DNA of 64,000 nt, taken from Paenibacillus silvisoli. Its GTDB lineage: Bacteria; Bacillota; Bacilli; Paenibacillales; Paenibacillaceae. A program made the position numbers and the translations under genes. The notes under the pieces are model-generated. The model was not told where the DNA came from, did not search any database, and saw only the letters and a list, made by a program, of their open reading frames with translations. How positions within the stretch are numbered: the first letter of the stretch is position 1; each line of letters opens with the position of its first letter. Below, piece after piece: positions 33,856-42,839 of this stretch. The stretch lies in assembly GCF_030866765.1 (NCBI RefSeq), contig NZ_CP133017.1:2772001-2836000 (forward strand), read 5' to 3'.

Positions 33856-34022
33856 ACTTCCTCCTAACGAAATGTGGTTTCCAGATGTAGGAATTAGACG
33901 CGGAGGAGTTGAAATCCTTTCACTATATGTATATTTCATAAAATTATGCAGGAATTTTGTGTTTCAAGCTCATGTACAACTGTAAAATTTGCCTTAATTT
34001 AGAAAAATAATGCGGAGAAACG

Positions 34023-34064
34023 AAAAAAGAACGGCAAAAGCGTTAGTACATGCTTTTGCCGTTC
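34023..34064 (-). terminator. Terminator of the ParB-like gene
   Basis: GAACGGCAAAAGC / GCTTTTGCCGTTC, 13-bp perfect stem; on the minus strand followed by TTCTTTTTT-type sequence from the A-run at 34023-34028. Confidence 0.85.
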
Positions 34065-34073
34065 TTTGTCAGG

Positions 34074-34565
34074 TCATGTCGTACGGAAATGGTCCGCCTT
34101 CGCCTTCATCGCGGCGATCACGACGCGCTTATGGCGGATGGCCAGGCTAAGCACCTGCATCTGCTGCTTGCGGGATAGCTGCTTGAACTGCGGGTCGGAT
34201 TTCAGGTAGCCGCGCACGATCGCCCAGCTGGCCGGCGTCAACCGTTTCAGAGCGGCGGAGCCGCGCAGTGCCGCAGGCGGCTTCTTGCGGGTGAACCGGT
34301 CGAGCAGCGACTGCAGACCGGCGCCGAGCCTGGTTTCGTCGACGATGCAGGGCGCCGTTGCTTTTCTTGTATGATTGCGCAAATACTCATAACGGTCATT
34401 GCCGAGCAAAATGCGGTACTGGCCATTTTTGCGCTCCTTGCGCACGACCATCAGATGCAGGCCGTCCCACATCTGGCCGCGCAGCGAGCGCAGACGGTCC
34501 GACATGGCGGCCGGCAGGCCGGGCTTGATTTTGCTGAGCGGGATATAACGCACCGTGAAACGCAT
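34074..34565 (-). CDS. Hypothetical protein with ParB-N-like segment
   Basis: A 163-residue basic protein. The first 75 residues (VRYIPLSKIKPG, LRSLRGQMWDGLHLMVVRKE, YRILLGNDRYEYLRNHTRK) look like the ParB/sulfiredoxin-type N-terminal fold, with GNDRYEYL in the place of the usual G-x-R-R motif. The C-terminal half is helical and Lys/Arg-rich. No par genes are nearby, so partitioning is unlikely; DNA or nucleotide binding is possible. GGAGGG precedes the ATG by about eight bases. Confidence 0.6.
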   Translation of the reverse strand: MRFTVRYIPLSKIKPGLPAAMSDRLRSLRGQMWDGLHLMVVRKERKNGQYRILLGNDRYEYLRNHTRKATAPCIVDETRLGAGLQSLLDRFTRKKPPAALRGSAALKRLTPASWAIVRGYLKSDPQFKQLSRKQQMQVLSLAIRHKRVVIAAMKAKADHFRTT

Positions 34566-34610
34566 AGAGCAACCCCTCCCTTATTCGAGGATATGGGGGC
34601 CGTCGTTGTC

Positions 34611-35492
34611 CTAGTCCTTGACGGGCCGTTGCTTGCCGCCTCGGGACAGCTCGGCGAGCGCGTCCCATTGTTCCTCCGTCACGTCGGCCAGGCCGTTGAA
34701 CTGGCCTGCGCCCTGCAGCCATTCGCCGCCGTCGATCGTAACGACTTCGCCGTTAATGTAGCCGGCATAGTCGGAGATGAGGTACGCGGCGAGATGGGCG
34801 AGCTCGGCCGGGCTGCCGACGCGCCTAAGCGGGATGCGGCCAAGCAGCCGCTCTTCGATCTCCGGCGTTGGCATCAGGCGCGACCATGCGCCTTCGGTAG
34901 GGAAGGGGCCGGGCGCGATGGCGACCTGCCGAATACCGTGATGCCCCCACTCGGCGGCAAGCGAGCGGGTGAGGGCAAGCACGCCGGCTTTCGCCGCGGC
35001 GGATGGCACCACATAGCCGGAGCCGCTGGCGGAGGAGGCGTATGTAGTTACGATATTCAGCATCGTGCCGCCGCGTCCCTGAGCGATCCATCGCTTGCCG
35101 AGCTCAAGGGTCGCGTAGAACGTGCCGTGCAGAACAATGCCGAGTACCGCATCGACGGCCCGATGGGAGAGGCGCTCGGTCGGGCTGATGAAATTGCCGG
35201 CCGCATTGTTGACCAGCACGTCAATGCGGCCGAAACGGGCTTCCGCGGCGTCGATGAGTTCGTGAACGGCCGCGGGGTCGCGGACATCGCAGGCTTTGTA
35301 AAATACCGGCGGCGCATCGGGGGCGCTCATGTCCGCGCTTGCTTGCCGCAGCACCTCCTCACGTCGGCCCGCGATAGCAAGCCGGGCGCCGAGCGCGAGG
35401 AAGCATTCTCCCATGGCGCGGCCAAGACCGGTCGCGCCTCCCGTGATGAGGACGGTTTTACCTTTCAGCAAATCAGGCGCAAATGGTCCCAT
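34611..35492 (-). CDS. SDR oxidoreductase, 2,4-dienoyl-CoA reductase type
   Basis: A 293-residue short-chain dehydrogenase. The cofactor loop is TGGATGLGRAMG and the NNAAGNF strand is present. The catalytic stretch SGSGYVVPSAAAKAGVLALTRSLAAEW and the later PGPFPTEGAWSRL follow the eukaryotic-type 2,4-dienoyl-CoA reductase (DECR) pattern rather than the common Y-x3-K of classical SDRs. It would reduce dienoyl-CoA intermediates with NADPH in fatty acid breakdown. A role with the CoA-transferase operon 2 kb away is possible but unproven. AAGGAGA is well placed before the ATG. Confidence 0.82.
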   Translation of the reverse strand: MGPFAPDLLKGKTVLITGGATGLGRAMGECFLALGARLAIAGRREEVLRQASADMSAPDAPPVFYKACDVRDPAAVHELIDAAEARFGRIDVLVNNAAGNFISPTERLSHRAVDAVLGIVLHGTFYATLELGKRWIAQGRGGTMLNIVTTYASSASGSGYVVPSAAAKAGVLALTRSLAAEWGHHGIRQVAIAPGPFPTEGAWSRLMPTPEIEERLLGRIPLRRVGSPAELAHLAAYLISDYAGYINGEVVTIDGGEWLQGAGQFNGLADVTEEQWDALAELSRGGKQRPVKD

Positions 35493-35574
35493 AAGCCGAT
35501 TCTCCTTTGTACGGCAGTTATGGTTAAAGGTATGTACGAGGGGAAGGGACCATGCATCGGTATACCGCCGGCGG

Positions 35575-36039
35575 TTAGATCGCGATCTTGCGGAGCTCCG
35601 GGTAATCGTCGAAATAGCCGGCGTGCTTCAGCTCAAGCAGCGCCTTGCGGATCGTCGTTTCGTCCTCGTCCGATTGATCGGAGAGCGCGAGCAGCTCGGA
35701 AACGGTGATGGATGGATGCTCCTTGCAATAAGTAAGCAGCCCTTTAGCCGCCCAAGACAGGCGATCGTCTTGAAATTCGCCGACCAAGTGCCGGAACACT
35801 TTATGGGAAATGAGCTTCTGCTCCGTGAGATCCTGCATCGCCTTGATCGCCTGTTTCACCGTCATGCGGCCTTTGCGGGCCAATTCGTGGACGTTGACCG
35901 ACATCGATTCCGACGAGAAGGAGCTGAGCACGAAATAGATCATTTGGGCGTAGATATCCAGATTCGGCATCGAGAAAATTTCGCTCGACACCGTGAAGCT
36001 GCGCGCCGAGGATTGCTGAGCTTCATTCGACATGGGCAT
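35575..36039 (-). CDS. Hypothetical protein, helical, winged-helix-like
   Basis: A 154-residue protein without a recognised family. Two helix-turn-helix-like stretches are visible: SVNVHELARKGRMTVKQAIKAMQDLTEQKLI and ITVSELLALSDQSDEDETTIRKALLELKHAGYF, both resembling the wing-type helical repeats of replication-initiation or DnaD-like proteins and of transcription regulators. DNA binding is therefore likely but not proven. GGAGGC is four bases before ATG 36039 and ten before ATG 36033, so either start is possible. Confidence 0.6.
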   Translation of the reverse strand: MPMSNEAQQSSARSFTVSSEIFSMPNLDIYAQMIYFVLSSFSSESMSVNVHELARKGRMTVKQAIKAMQDLTEQKLISHKVFRHLVGEFQDDRLSWAAKGLLTYCKEHPSITVSELLALSDQSDEDETTIRKALLELKHAGYFDDYPELRKIAI

Positions 36040-36123
36040 TCTGCCTCCATTCCGCTACATTTTTTGGTGCATCATTATAGAATACGGAGCGGAGGCAGCG
36101 ATTCGGGGATATATGAAAAGTTT

Positions 36124-36687
36124 CTAACCTTGCGGATCGGTGCAGGCTCTCGCGGCGTTATGCGCCATGCGATGCAGGGCGTTGCCTTCTTTGCCGCGAT
36201 GCAAGTAGTTGATCGAGAAGCTCATTCGGGGGTGGTCCAGCTTCAGCTGCTCCAGCTGGGCGCGAATGGCCTGACAGGCATCGTCGTACCGGGAATCGTC
36301 GGAGAAGGAAGCAGCGTCGGCGGAAGCGGCGAAATCGCGCTCCGCAAGCAATCGCGAAGCGTTGCGGCAATCCGTGAACACGGCTGCGGACCGGGGCGCG
36401 GCTTGGTTCGGCCGTTCCTCCGCAAGCTCGCTCGCAAGCAGCTCAAGGCTGAACCGGATCGCCTGCAGCTCGCCGTAATCGGAGCCGAGGCTGTAAGGAT
36501 GCTCCAGCCGGGCGGCCTGCACGCGTACCGTGCGGTTAAATACGATCGCGCAGGCGACGCCATGAATATGCCGCTCCGTTCCGGAGAAATCGCAGTAGAG
36601 GGACATCATGCCGGAGTGGACCAGATGGGCTCGCACCGCAGGCTTCGCGTAGGCTTGTTTGATTAGTGCATCGAACGTTGTATTCAT
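36124..36687 (-). CDS. RNase H-like fold protein
   Basis: A 187-residue protein whose acidic residues follow the RNase HI order: Asp33 in LYCDFSG, Glu73 in YGELQAIRFSLELL, Asp106 in AVFTDCRNASRLL, and a C-terminal NALHRMAHNAAR in place of the last metal-site helix. The rnhA-type YxDGS strand is altered to YCDFSG. It may be an active ribonuclease H-like nuclease or a degenerate relative. No obvious partner lies beside it. The ribosome site AAAGGAG is rather far (about 13 bases) from the ATG. Confidence 0.6.
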   Translation of the reverse strand: MNTTFDALIKQAYAKPAVRAHLVHSGMMSLYCDFSGTERHIHGVACAIVFNRTVRVQAARLEHPYSLGSDYGELQAIRFSLELLASELAEERPNQAAPRSAAVFTDCRNASRLLAERDFAASADAASFSDDSRYDDACQAIRAQLEQLKLDHPRMSFSINYLHRGKEGNALHRMAHNAARACTDPQG

Positions 36688-36736
36688 GAAACGGGTTAAG
36701 GCTCCTTTCGGATATAAACGGGATTGGATGAGATAG

Positions 36737-37450
36737 CTAGTCGCTTTCCGAATTCAAAATATCGGCGTAAAACTGCTTCGACGTCGCGAAGAGTCCTTTA
36801 AGCGCGGCGTTTAGCTGCTTCTTGTTGCGGGAGGCGAGGGCGGACAGAATCGCGGTCCGCTGCTTGACGCTGTTTTCCTTCGCGCCGGGCACGCTGAGCA
36901 GCTTCAGGCTCGTTTCCCGGCGCAGATGGATCATCATCTGCATCAGCTTGTGATAGATCCGGTTGTCTGAGCGTTCGCCGATCCGGAGGTCGAATTCATC
37001 GAGGAGCAGGAGAAAAGCTTCCGCATCGAGCTCGGTGGAAGCGGTCATGTGCGCAAGACTCCGCTCCAGCGAAGCGAGCTCCCCATCGGTCAGCTGGCCG
37101 GCCGCGGACAGGTAGACCTCGGTCTCGATCAGCTGCCGGGCCGCGTACACTTCGTCCAGGTTATGCTTTTCCCGGTGAAACATCCATGCGATCGTATCGG
37201 GCGGAATCGGCTCCTCTTGTTTATTGACGAAGCTGCCTTCGCCAGCGCGGATGGTAATCAGGCCAATGAGCGCAAGCGCGCGAAGCGCCTCGCGGACGCG
37301 GCCGCGCGTGACGCCGAACCGCTCGGCAAGGTCGCGCTCGTTCGGCAGCTGTTCGCCGGGCTGGAGGTGGCCGTTCGTAATGAGCTGGGCGATCTGCTCC
37401 ATAATTTGTTCCGTAACGGTAAGCCGTTTGACTGGCTCAATCTGTATCAT
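36737..37450 (-). CDS. GntR/FadR-type transcriptional regulator
   Basis: A 237-residue regulator. The N-terminal winged helix has the GntR signature LPNERDLAERFGVTRGRVREALRAL and GLITIRAGEGSFV; the C-terminal FCD domain (about 95-230, helical, with HREKHNLDEVYAARQLIETE and the FDLRIGERSDN metal-type residues) binds a small effector, often a sugar acid or fatty-acid derivative. It is divergent from the CoA-transferase/lactonase operon, with two TGGT-N3-ACCA operators between, so it most likely controls that operon and itself. The frame is open far upstream; ATG 37450 gives the standard N-terminus, with AGGAG about ten bases away. Confidence 0.87.
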   Translation of the reverse strand: MIQIEPVKRLTVTEQIMEQIAQLITNGHLQPGEQLPNERDLAERFGVTRGRVREALRALALIGLITIRAGEGSFVNKQEEPIPPDTIAWMFHREKHNLDEVYAARQLIETEVYLSAAGQLTDGELASLERSLAHMTASTELDAEAFLLLLDEFDLRIGERSDNRIYHKLMQMMIHLRRETSLKLLSVPGAKENSVKQRTAILSALASRNKKQLNAALKGLFATSKQFYADILNSESD

Positions 37451-37536
37451 CGCGTATGAACTCCTATTCGAAGGGCGGGAAGCCCGAATGAAAGATCGTA
37501 TTGCCGGTAATTTGGGTTCATGGTAATCTGGTTTTG

Positions 37537-37547
37537 TGGTACTACCA
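37537..37547. promoter_or_regulatory. GntR/FadR operator, copy 1
   Basis: TGGTACTACCA, a perfect TGGT-N3-ACCA palindrome of the FadR-family type, 87 bases upstream of the regulator's own start. Confidence 0.7.
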
Positions 37548-37626
37548 GAGAACCGAGAAGCGCAACCAAATCGTACCACGAATGCGGTACCGAGTAAAGG
37601 AACCGGTGCGGCTCTGCCGTGATTCG

Positions 37627-37637
37627 TGGTACTACCA
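37627..37637. promoter_or_regulatory. GntR/FadR operator, copy 2
   Basis: Identical TGGTACTACCA exactly 90 bp after copy 1, 40 bases before the first gene of the operon. The flanks also match (GTGGTACTACCAGA in both). A looser GTACCAC/GGTACC pair lies between the copies at about 37573-37591. Confidence 0.7.
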
Positions 37638-37676
37638 GAATACCGGATTAACGACCTGAGAAAAGGGGATGGCAGT

Positions 37677-38831
37677 GTGACGACAGTATTGAGGGGCATC
37701 ACGTGGAACCATACCAGAGGCTTTTTGCCGAAGGTTGCGACCGCGCAGCGTTTTATGGAAACGCATCCAGGCGTAGAAATCGTGTGGGAGAAGCGTTCCT
37801 TGCAGGCGTTCGCGGATGAGCCGATCGAGCATCTGGCCGTACAATACGACCTGCTCATTATCGATCATCCGTGGGCGGGGTTCGCGGCGGATAAAGGCAT
37901 TCTCGTGCCGCTTGAGCAGCATGTAACGGACGCCTTCTTAGCCGATCAGGCGCTCCATTCGGTGGGCCGCTCGCACGAGAGCTATTGCTTCAATGGCGTC
38001 CAAACGGCCTTCGCCGTCGATGCGGCGACGCCAGTTGCCGCCTATCGGGCGGATTTGCTGGCCGAAGCCGGGGTCCAAGTGCCGCAAACATGGGAGGAGC
38101 TGCTCGCGTTGGCGAAGCGGGGAAAAGTCGCGTTCGCGGGCATTCCTGTCGATACGCTGATGAACTTTTACATGCTGTGCGCGACGCAAGGGGAGGAGCC
38201 TTTCCAAGCTGAAGGGCGCGTGGTCAGCGAACAAATCGGGGTGCAGGCGCTGGAGCAGCTTCGCGAGCTAACCTCTTTGTGCACGGAAGAGATGCTGAAC
38301 TGGAACCCGATTCGGGTGTATGAAGCGATGTCGGGCGGCGATGCGATCGCGTACTGTCCGTTCGCTTACGGCTATTCCAATTATTCGCGTCAGGGGTATG
38401 CGCCGCATGTGCTGCATTTTACCGACCTCGTGTCGCTTGGCTCGCACGGTCCGCTTCGCTCGACGCTCGGCGGGACGGGAATCAGCGTATCGGCGAGAAG
38501 CAAGCACGCCGCTTTGGCCGTCCAATACGCGGTCTATATGACAAGCCCGGAAGTGCAGCGGACGGTGTTCGCGGAAGCGGGCGGCCAGCCGGGCCACCGG
38601 TCGGCTTGGGTGAACGAGGAGCTGAACCGGCGGACGAACGGGTATTTCCAGGCGACGCTGCCGGCATTGGACCGCGCCTATTTGCGCCCGCGTTACAGCG
38701 GCTATTTGGATTTTCAAGACCACGCGGGCGATGTCGTGCGGGATTATGTCATCAAGGGCGGCCGGCCGCAGCAGGCGTTGGAGCAGCTTGACCGGTTATA
38801 TCGGCAATCGGTAACGGAGGCGGCGCGATGA
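37677..38831 (+). CDS. Solute-binding-protein-like protein without signal peptide
   Basis: A 384-residue protein with the type of ABC sugar-binding proteins (family 1): [72 protein letters not shown]. Yet it begins [16 protein letters not shown] with no hydrophobic signal and no lipobox cysteine, even if the open frame is followed up to 37626. It therefore appears cytosolic. It is first in an operon of CoA-transferases and a lactonase, and its stop overlaps the next start (ATGA). The start is GTG with AGGGGAT at 37664-37670. It may sense or bind a pathway metabolite; transport is unlikely unless export is by another route. Confidence 0.75.
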   Translation: MTTVLRGITWNHTRGFLPKVATAQRFMETHPGVEIVWEKRSLQAFADEPIEHLAVQYDLLIIDHPWAGFAADKGILVPLEQHVTDAFLADQALHSVGRSHESYCFNGVQTAFAVDAATPVAAYRADLLAEAGVQVPQTWEELLALAKRGKVAFAGIPVDTLMNFYMLCATQGEEPFQAEGRVVSEQIGVQALEQLRELTSLCTEEMLNWNPIRVYEAMSGGDAIAYCPFAYGYSNYSRQGYAPHVLHFTDLVSLGSHGPLRSTLGGTGISVSARSKHAALAVQYAVYMTSPEVQRTVFAEAGGQPGHRSAWVNEELNRRTNGYFQATLPALDRAYLRPRYSGYLDFQDHAGDVVRDYVIKGGRPQQALEQLDRLYRQSVTEAAR

Positions 38832-40021
38832 AACCATTAGAGGGATTATTGGTACTCGATTTCAGCCAGTTTCTGGCCGGTCCGTCAGCGGCGCTGCGGC
38901 TTGGCGATCTTGGCGCGCGAGTGATTAAGATCGAACGGCCGGTTACGGGCGAGCTGAATCGGCAGCTGTCGATCAAGAACCGGATGGTGGACGGCGACAG
39001 CATGCTTTTTCATACGATCAACCGGAGCAAGGAGAGCTACGCCGCCAATTTGAAGGACAGCGAGGACCTCGAGTGCGTGCGGGCGCTTATCAAGCAGGCG
39101 GATGTGCTGATCGAGAACTTCCGCCCGGGCACGATGGAGAAGCTGGGACTCGGGTATGATGCGGTCAAAGCATTGAACGGCGGCATCGTGTATGCCACCG
39201 TGACCGGCTATGGCGGAGAAGGACCGTGGAGAGACAAACCGGGCCAGGATCTGCTGATCCAGTCGTTGTCGGGGCTCGCTTGGCTGAACGGCAATGCGGA
39301 TCAGCCGCCGGTACCGTTCGGGCTAGCGGTCGCGGATATGTTCGCCGGCGCTCATCTGGCACAGGGCATCCTTGCCTGTCTCGTTCGCCGCGGACGGACC
39401 GGTGAGGGCGGCCGGGTCGAGGTCAGCCTGCTGGAGTCGGCGCTCGATCTCCAATTCGAGGTGCTGACGACGCACTTGAACGACGGCGGCGAGCTGCCGC
39501 AGCGCAGCGCCGTGAATAGCGCGCACGCCTATTTAGGGGCGCCATATGGCATCTATGAGACGGCGGGCGGCGGTTACATCGCGCTGGCGATGGGCTCCGT
39601 GATCCGGCTCGGCGAGCTGCTGGCATGCAAGGAGCTAGCCGCTTATCAGGATCCGAAGTCGTGGTTCACGGAGCGGGACGACATCAAGCGCATTCTCGTG
39701 AACCACATGCGGACGCGCAGCACCGAGGATTGGCTCGCCGTGCTGGAGCCGGCCGATTATTGGTGCGCGGATGTGCTGACATGGGAGCGGCTGTTTGCCC
39801 ATGAAGGCTTCCGAGCGCTCGGCATGGTGCAGGAGATCGGCCGTCCGGACGGCACGGGACGGCTTCGGACGACGCGCTGCCCGATCCGCATCAACGGCGA
39901 GCGGTTGTTCGACGATCGGGCGGCGCCGAAGGTCGGCGAGCATAACGCGGCGATCGAGCGGCAGTACCAGCTCCGCAGCGCCGTACCGGACGGGGGCGAA
40001 GGCAATCGTGACGGAGCATAG
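38828..40021 (+). CDS. CaiB/BaiF-type CoA-transferase
   Basis: A family III CoA-transferase of 397 residues, moving CoA between carboxylic acids. The N-terminal [30 protein letters not shown] and the catalytic aspartate Asp141 in [14 protein letters not shown] are intact, as are [21 protein letters not shown] and VSLLESALD. The donor and acceptor acids are unknown. It overlaps the gene before by four bases and is followed by a paralogue that starts inside its last 14 bases. Members of this family often work as interlocked dimers, so a heterodimer with the neighbour is possible. Confidence 0.88.
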   Translation: MKPLEGLLVLDFSQFLAGPSAALRLGDLGARVIKIERPVTGELNRQLSIKNRMVDGDSMLFHTINRSKESYAANLKDSEDLECVRALIKQADVLIENFRPGTMEKLGLGYDAVKALNGGIVYATVTGYGGEGPWRDKPGQDLLIQSLSGLAWLNGNADQPPVPFGLAVADMFAGAHLAQGILACLVRRGRTGEGGRVEVSLLESALDLQFEVLTTHLNDGGELPQRSAVNSAHAYLGAPYGIYETAGGGYIALAMGSVIRLGELLACKELAAYQDPKSWFTERDDIKRILVNHMRTRSTEDWLAVLEPADYWCADVLTWERLFAHEGFRALGMVQEIGRPDGTGRLRTTRCPIRINGERLFDDRAAPKVGEHNAAIERQYQLRSAVPDGGEGNRDGA

Positions 40022-41129
40022 CGGTAATAGCGCAGCCGCCGAAACGAATGCGCAGCTGCCATTGGCCGGCTTGCTGGTGCTGGATTTCGGCCAGTTTCTG
40101 TCCGCTCCGTCCGCCGCGCTCCGGTTGGCCGATCTGGGCGCTCGCGTCATCAAGGTGGAGCGGGCGGGGAGCGGCGATATTTGCCGCCGCTTGTACATCT
40201 CCAACATGGAGCTGGACGGCGACAGCACGCTGTTCCATGCGATTAACCGCAATAAGGAAAGCTTCTCGGCCGATTTGCGCAATCCTGCGGACGCCGAGGA
40301 GGTACTGGCGCTCATCCGGCAAGCCGATGTGCTCATTCAAAATTTCCGCCCGGGCGTCATGGAGCGGCTGGGCCTTCATTATGAAGCGGTGCAGGCCGTC
40401 AATCCGGCCATCGTGTACGGCGAAATTACCGGCTACGGCCATGAGGGGCCATGGGTCGGCAAGCCGGGCCAGGACCTGCTCGTGCAATCCGTGTCGGGCC
40501 TGACCGGCCTGCGCGAAGACAGCGACGAACCGCCGATGCCGCAGGGGCTGGCGCTGACCGATATGATCGCGGGCGCGCATCTGGCGCAGGGCATCTTGAG
40601 CTGCCTCGTGCGCAGAGCCGTGACCGGCCGCGGGGCGCATGTCGCGGTCAGCCTGCTGGAATCGGCGCTTGATTTGCAGGCCGATGAAATTACGGCGCGG
40701 TTGACGGCGGGAGCGGAAACGCCGAGTGGGCCGGCGCATCAACCCGTACGGCAAAGCATCTTTGCCGTGAAGGACGGGTATGTGGCTGCGGTTGCAAACG
40801 GCCAAGCAGCCGCGGACGTCGCTATTAGCACAGCCGAGGCCAGCGCGATGTCAGCCGATGAGCGCATCGCAGCGCTCGAGCCAGCAGATTACGACTGTGC
40901 CAAAGTGCTCAGCTGGACGGAGCTGCGCGAAGAGCCGCATTTCCGGCAGCTCGACATGGTGCAGCAGGTGACGAGAGCGGGCGGCACGCCGATGCGGACG
41001 ACCTGCTGTCCGATTCGCATCGACGGCGCGCGGCTTCGCTCCGAGAAAGGCTCGCCGCGCGTTGGCGAGCATACGGAAGCGATCCGGCAAGAATGGATTC
41101 ATAAATTAAAGGAGGATACCACCCGATGA
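40008..41129 (+). CDS. CaiB/BaiF-type CoA-transferase, second copy
   Basis: A 373-residue paralogue of the gene before, with the same conserved blocks ([23 protein letters not shown]) and catalytic Asp156 in [14 protein letters not shown]. It lacks about 35 residues in the middle that the first copy has (after the [16 protein letters not shown] region), so the C-terminal domain is shortened. Start is GTG 40008, overlapping the previous gene by 14 bases; the frame is open further upstream but only inside the other gene. The tandem pair came from an old duplication. Confidence 0.85.
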   Translation: MTEHSGNSAAAETNAQLPLAGLLVLDFGQFLSAPSAALRLADLGARVIKVERAGSGDICRRLYISNMELDGDSTLFHAINRNKESFSADLRNPADAEEVLALIRQADVLIQNFRPGVMERLGLHYEAVQAVNPAIVYGEITGYGHEGPWVGKPGQDLLVQSVSGLTGLREDSDEPPMPQGLALTDMIAGAHLAQGILSCLVRRAVTGRGAHVAVSLLESALDLQADEITARLTAGAETPSGPAHQPVRQSIFAVKDGYVAAVANGQAAADVAISTAEASAMSADERIAALEPADYDCAKVLSWTELREEPHFRQLDMVQQVTRAGGTPMRTTCCPIRIDGARLRSEKGSPRVGEHTEAIRQEWIHKLKEDTTR

Positions 41130-41968
41130 GCAGGAAAATCGACGCGCATCAGCACTTTTGGCATTTGGAGAAAGTGGCTTATCCTTGGCTTGATCCGATG
41201 TTCGGCAGCATTTGCCGCACCATCGAAGCTCCTGAACTGGAGCCGCTGCTGAAGGCGGCGGGCATCGACCAAACCGTTATCGTGCAGGCGATGAACAGCT
41301 ACGAGGATACGGACTACATGCTGCAGGTCGCCGAGGAACGCGACTGGGTAGCCGGAGTCGTGGGCTGGGTGCCGCTCAACATGCCGGATATCGCGGACAA
41401 GAAGCTTCGCCATTACGCGCAAAACCGCTATTTTAAAGGCGTTCGCCACCTCATCCACGAGGAAAAGGACCCTGACTACATCGTGCGACCGTCCGTTATC
41501 GAAGGCTTGCGCGTGCTCGCCTCCTACGGCATGACGTTCGATCTCGTCGCCGTCTTCCCGAATCACCTCAAGCATGCGCCGCTGCTGGCGAAGGAAGTGC
41601 CGAACCTGCGAATCGTCATCGACCATTTGGCGAAGCCGCCGATCAAGGAGCGGGCGATGGGCGAGTGGGCGGAGCAGCTTGCGCGGGCTGCGCAATACGA
41701 GAACGTGTACGCCAAAGTATCCGGCCTCAACACGGCTGCCGCGGATTCGGATAACTGGACGGCCGAGGACCTTCAGCCGTACATCGACTATGCCATGGAA
41801 CAGTTCGGCGCGGAACGGCTCATGTTCGGCAGCGACTGGCCCGTCGCTAATCTGGCCGGCGATTACGCCAAAGTGTGGGCGGAGACGAACCGTGCGCTGG
41901 AGCGCTATTCCGAAGCGCAGCGGGATGCGGTCCTCGGCGGTACCGCAGCGGCATTTTACAACCTATAG
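41126..41968 (+). CDS. Amidohydrolase, L-fuconolactonase/L-rhamnonolactonase-like
   Basis: A 280-residue TIM-barrel hydrolase of the COG3618 group. Features: KIDAHQHFWHL metal motif at the N-terminus, GVRHLIHEE, VIDHLAKPP and FGSDWPVANL with its catalytic/metal aspartate. Characterised members open sugar lactones such as L-fucono- or L-rhamnono-1,4-lactone to the acid. The link with the mutarotase just after and with the fucosidase in the same region supports a 6-deoxyhexose lactone. ATGA overlap with the CoA-transferase stop. Confidence 0.83.
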   Translation: MSRKIDAHQHFWHLEKVAYPWLDPMFGSICRTIEAPELEPLLKAAGIDQTVIVQAMNSYEDTDYMLQVAEERDWVAGVVGWVPLNMPDIADKKLRHYAQNRYFKGVRHLIHEEKDPDYIVRPSVIEGLRVLASYGMTFDLVAVFPNHLKHAPLLAKEVPNLRIVIDHLAKPPIKERAMGEWAEQLARAAQYENVYAKVSGLNTAAADSDNWTAEDLQPYIDYAMEQFGAERLMFGSDWPVANLAGDYAKVWAETNRALERYSEAQRDAVLGGTAAAFYNL

Positions 41969-41981
41969 GGGGCGACCACGG

Positions 41982-42305
41982 ATGAAACGATACGGCAGCG
42001 TTATTCAAGTGAAGCCTGACAGGCTCGAGGAATATAAGCGGCTTCACGCCGCGGTATGGCCGGAGGTGCTGGAGCGGATCAAGGCGAGCCATATTCAGAA
42101 CTATTCGATCTACTTCAAAGACGGCTGCTTGTTCAGCTATTTCGAATATACCGGCGACGATTACGAGAAAGACATGGCGCTGATGGCGGCCGACGAAGCG
42201 ACGCAGCGCTGGTGGGACGTATGCAAGCCGTGCCAGCAGCCGCTCGAGACAAGAGCGGATGGCGAATGGTGGGCGGACATGGAAGAAGTATTCCATCTGG
42301 ATTAG
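41982..42305 (+). CDS. L-rhamnose/L-fucose mutarotase (COG3254)
   Basis: A 107-residue protein of the RhaM/DUF718 type: [30 protein letters not shown], the NYSIYF and [16 protein letters not shown] strands and [13 protein letters not shown]. The family interconverts anomers of L-rhamnose; relatives in fucose operons act on L-fucose. The neighbouring lactonase and GH29 fucosidase make L-fucose the better guess. ATG 41982 lies inside a longer open frame, with TAGGGGG upstream. Confidence 0.85.
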   Translation: MKRYGSVIQVKPDRLEEYKRLHAAVWPEVLERIKASHIQNYSIYFKDGCLFSYFEYTGDDYEKDMALMAADEATQRWWDVCKPCQQPLETRADGEWWADMEEVFHLD

Positions 42306-42324
42306 GAAAGGGAGAGGAAAAACG

Positions 42325-42777
42325 ATGAGAAGCGTATTTTTCGAAGATTATGAGGCAGGTTCGACAAGAAGCACGTTCGGGCGCACGATTACGGAGACGG
42401 ACGTCGTGATGCACGCCGGGCAAACCGGCGACTTCTATCCGCATCACATGGATGCGGAATGGTGCAAAACGCAGCCGTTCGGCCAGCGGATCGCGCACGG
42501 CACGCTCATCTTCAGCGTAGGCGTCGGCATGTCGGCGGGCGAGATGAATCCGGAAGCTTTTTCCTACGGGTACGATAAGCTGCGGTTCGTGAAGCCGGTC
42601 TTTATCGGGGATACGATTTCGGTGCAGATTACGATTTCGGAGAAGCGGGACTACCCGAAGCGGCCGTCGTATGGCGTCGTCGTGGAACGCGTGGAAGTCG
42701 TGAACCAGCATTTGGAAACGGTACTCGTCTGCGACCATCTGCTGCTCGTTAACAGAAAAGAACAATTGCCAACCTAA
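42325..42777 (+). CDS. MaoC-family dehydratase
   Basis: A 150-residue hot-dog protein related to R-specific enoyl-CoA hydratases. The catalytic dyad is at Asp36 and His41 ([13 protein letters not shown]), followed by [17 protein letters not shown]. The family hydrates or dehydrates CoA thioesters, which fits with the CoA-transferases upstream. GGAGAGG precedes ATG 42325. Together with the other genes it forms the end of the catabolic operon; only 62 bases separate it from the response-regulator gene. Confidence 0.83.
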   Translation: MRSVFFEDYEAGSTRSTFGRTITETDVVMHAGQTGDFYPHHMDAEWCKTQPFGQRIAHGTLIFSVGVGMSAGEMNPEAFSYGYDKLRFVKPVFIGDTISVQITISEKRDYPKRPSYGVVVERVEVVNQHLETVLVCDHLLLVNRKEQLPT

Positions 42778-42839
42778 GCGGGGACATAGTATCGTTAGCT
42801 GTGCAAGCACCATCGGAGGCAGGCAAGGAGGCTTTAGGC

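Noticed and set aside
34371..35708. 445-codon open frame on the plus strand
   Set aside because: Covers parts of two minus-strand genes (ParB-like and SDR) which have clear family features; no domain of its own.
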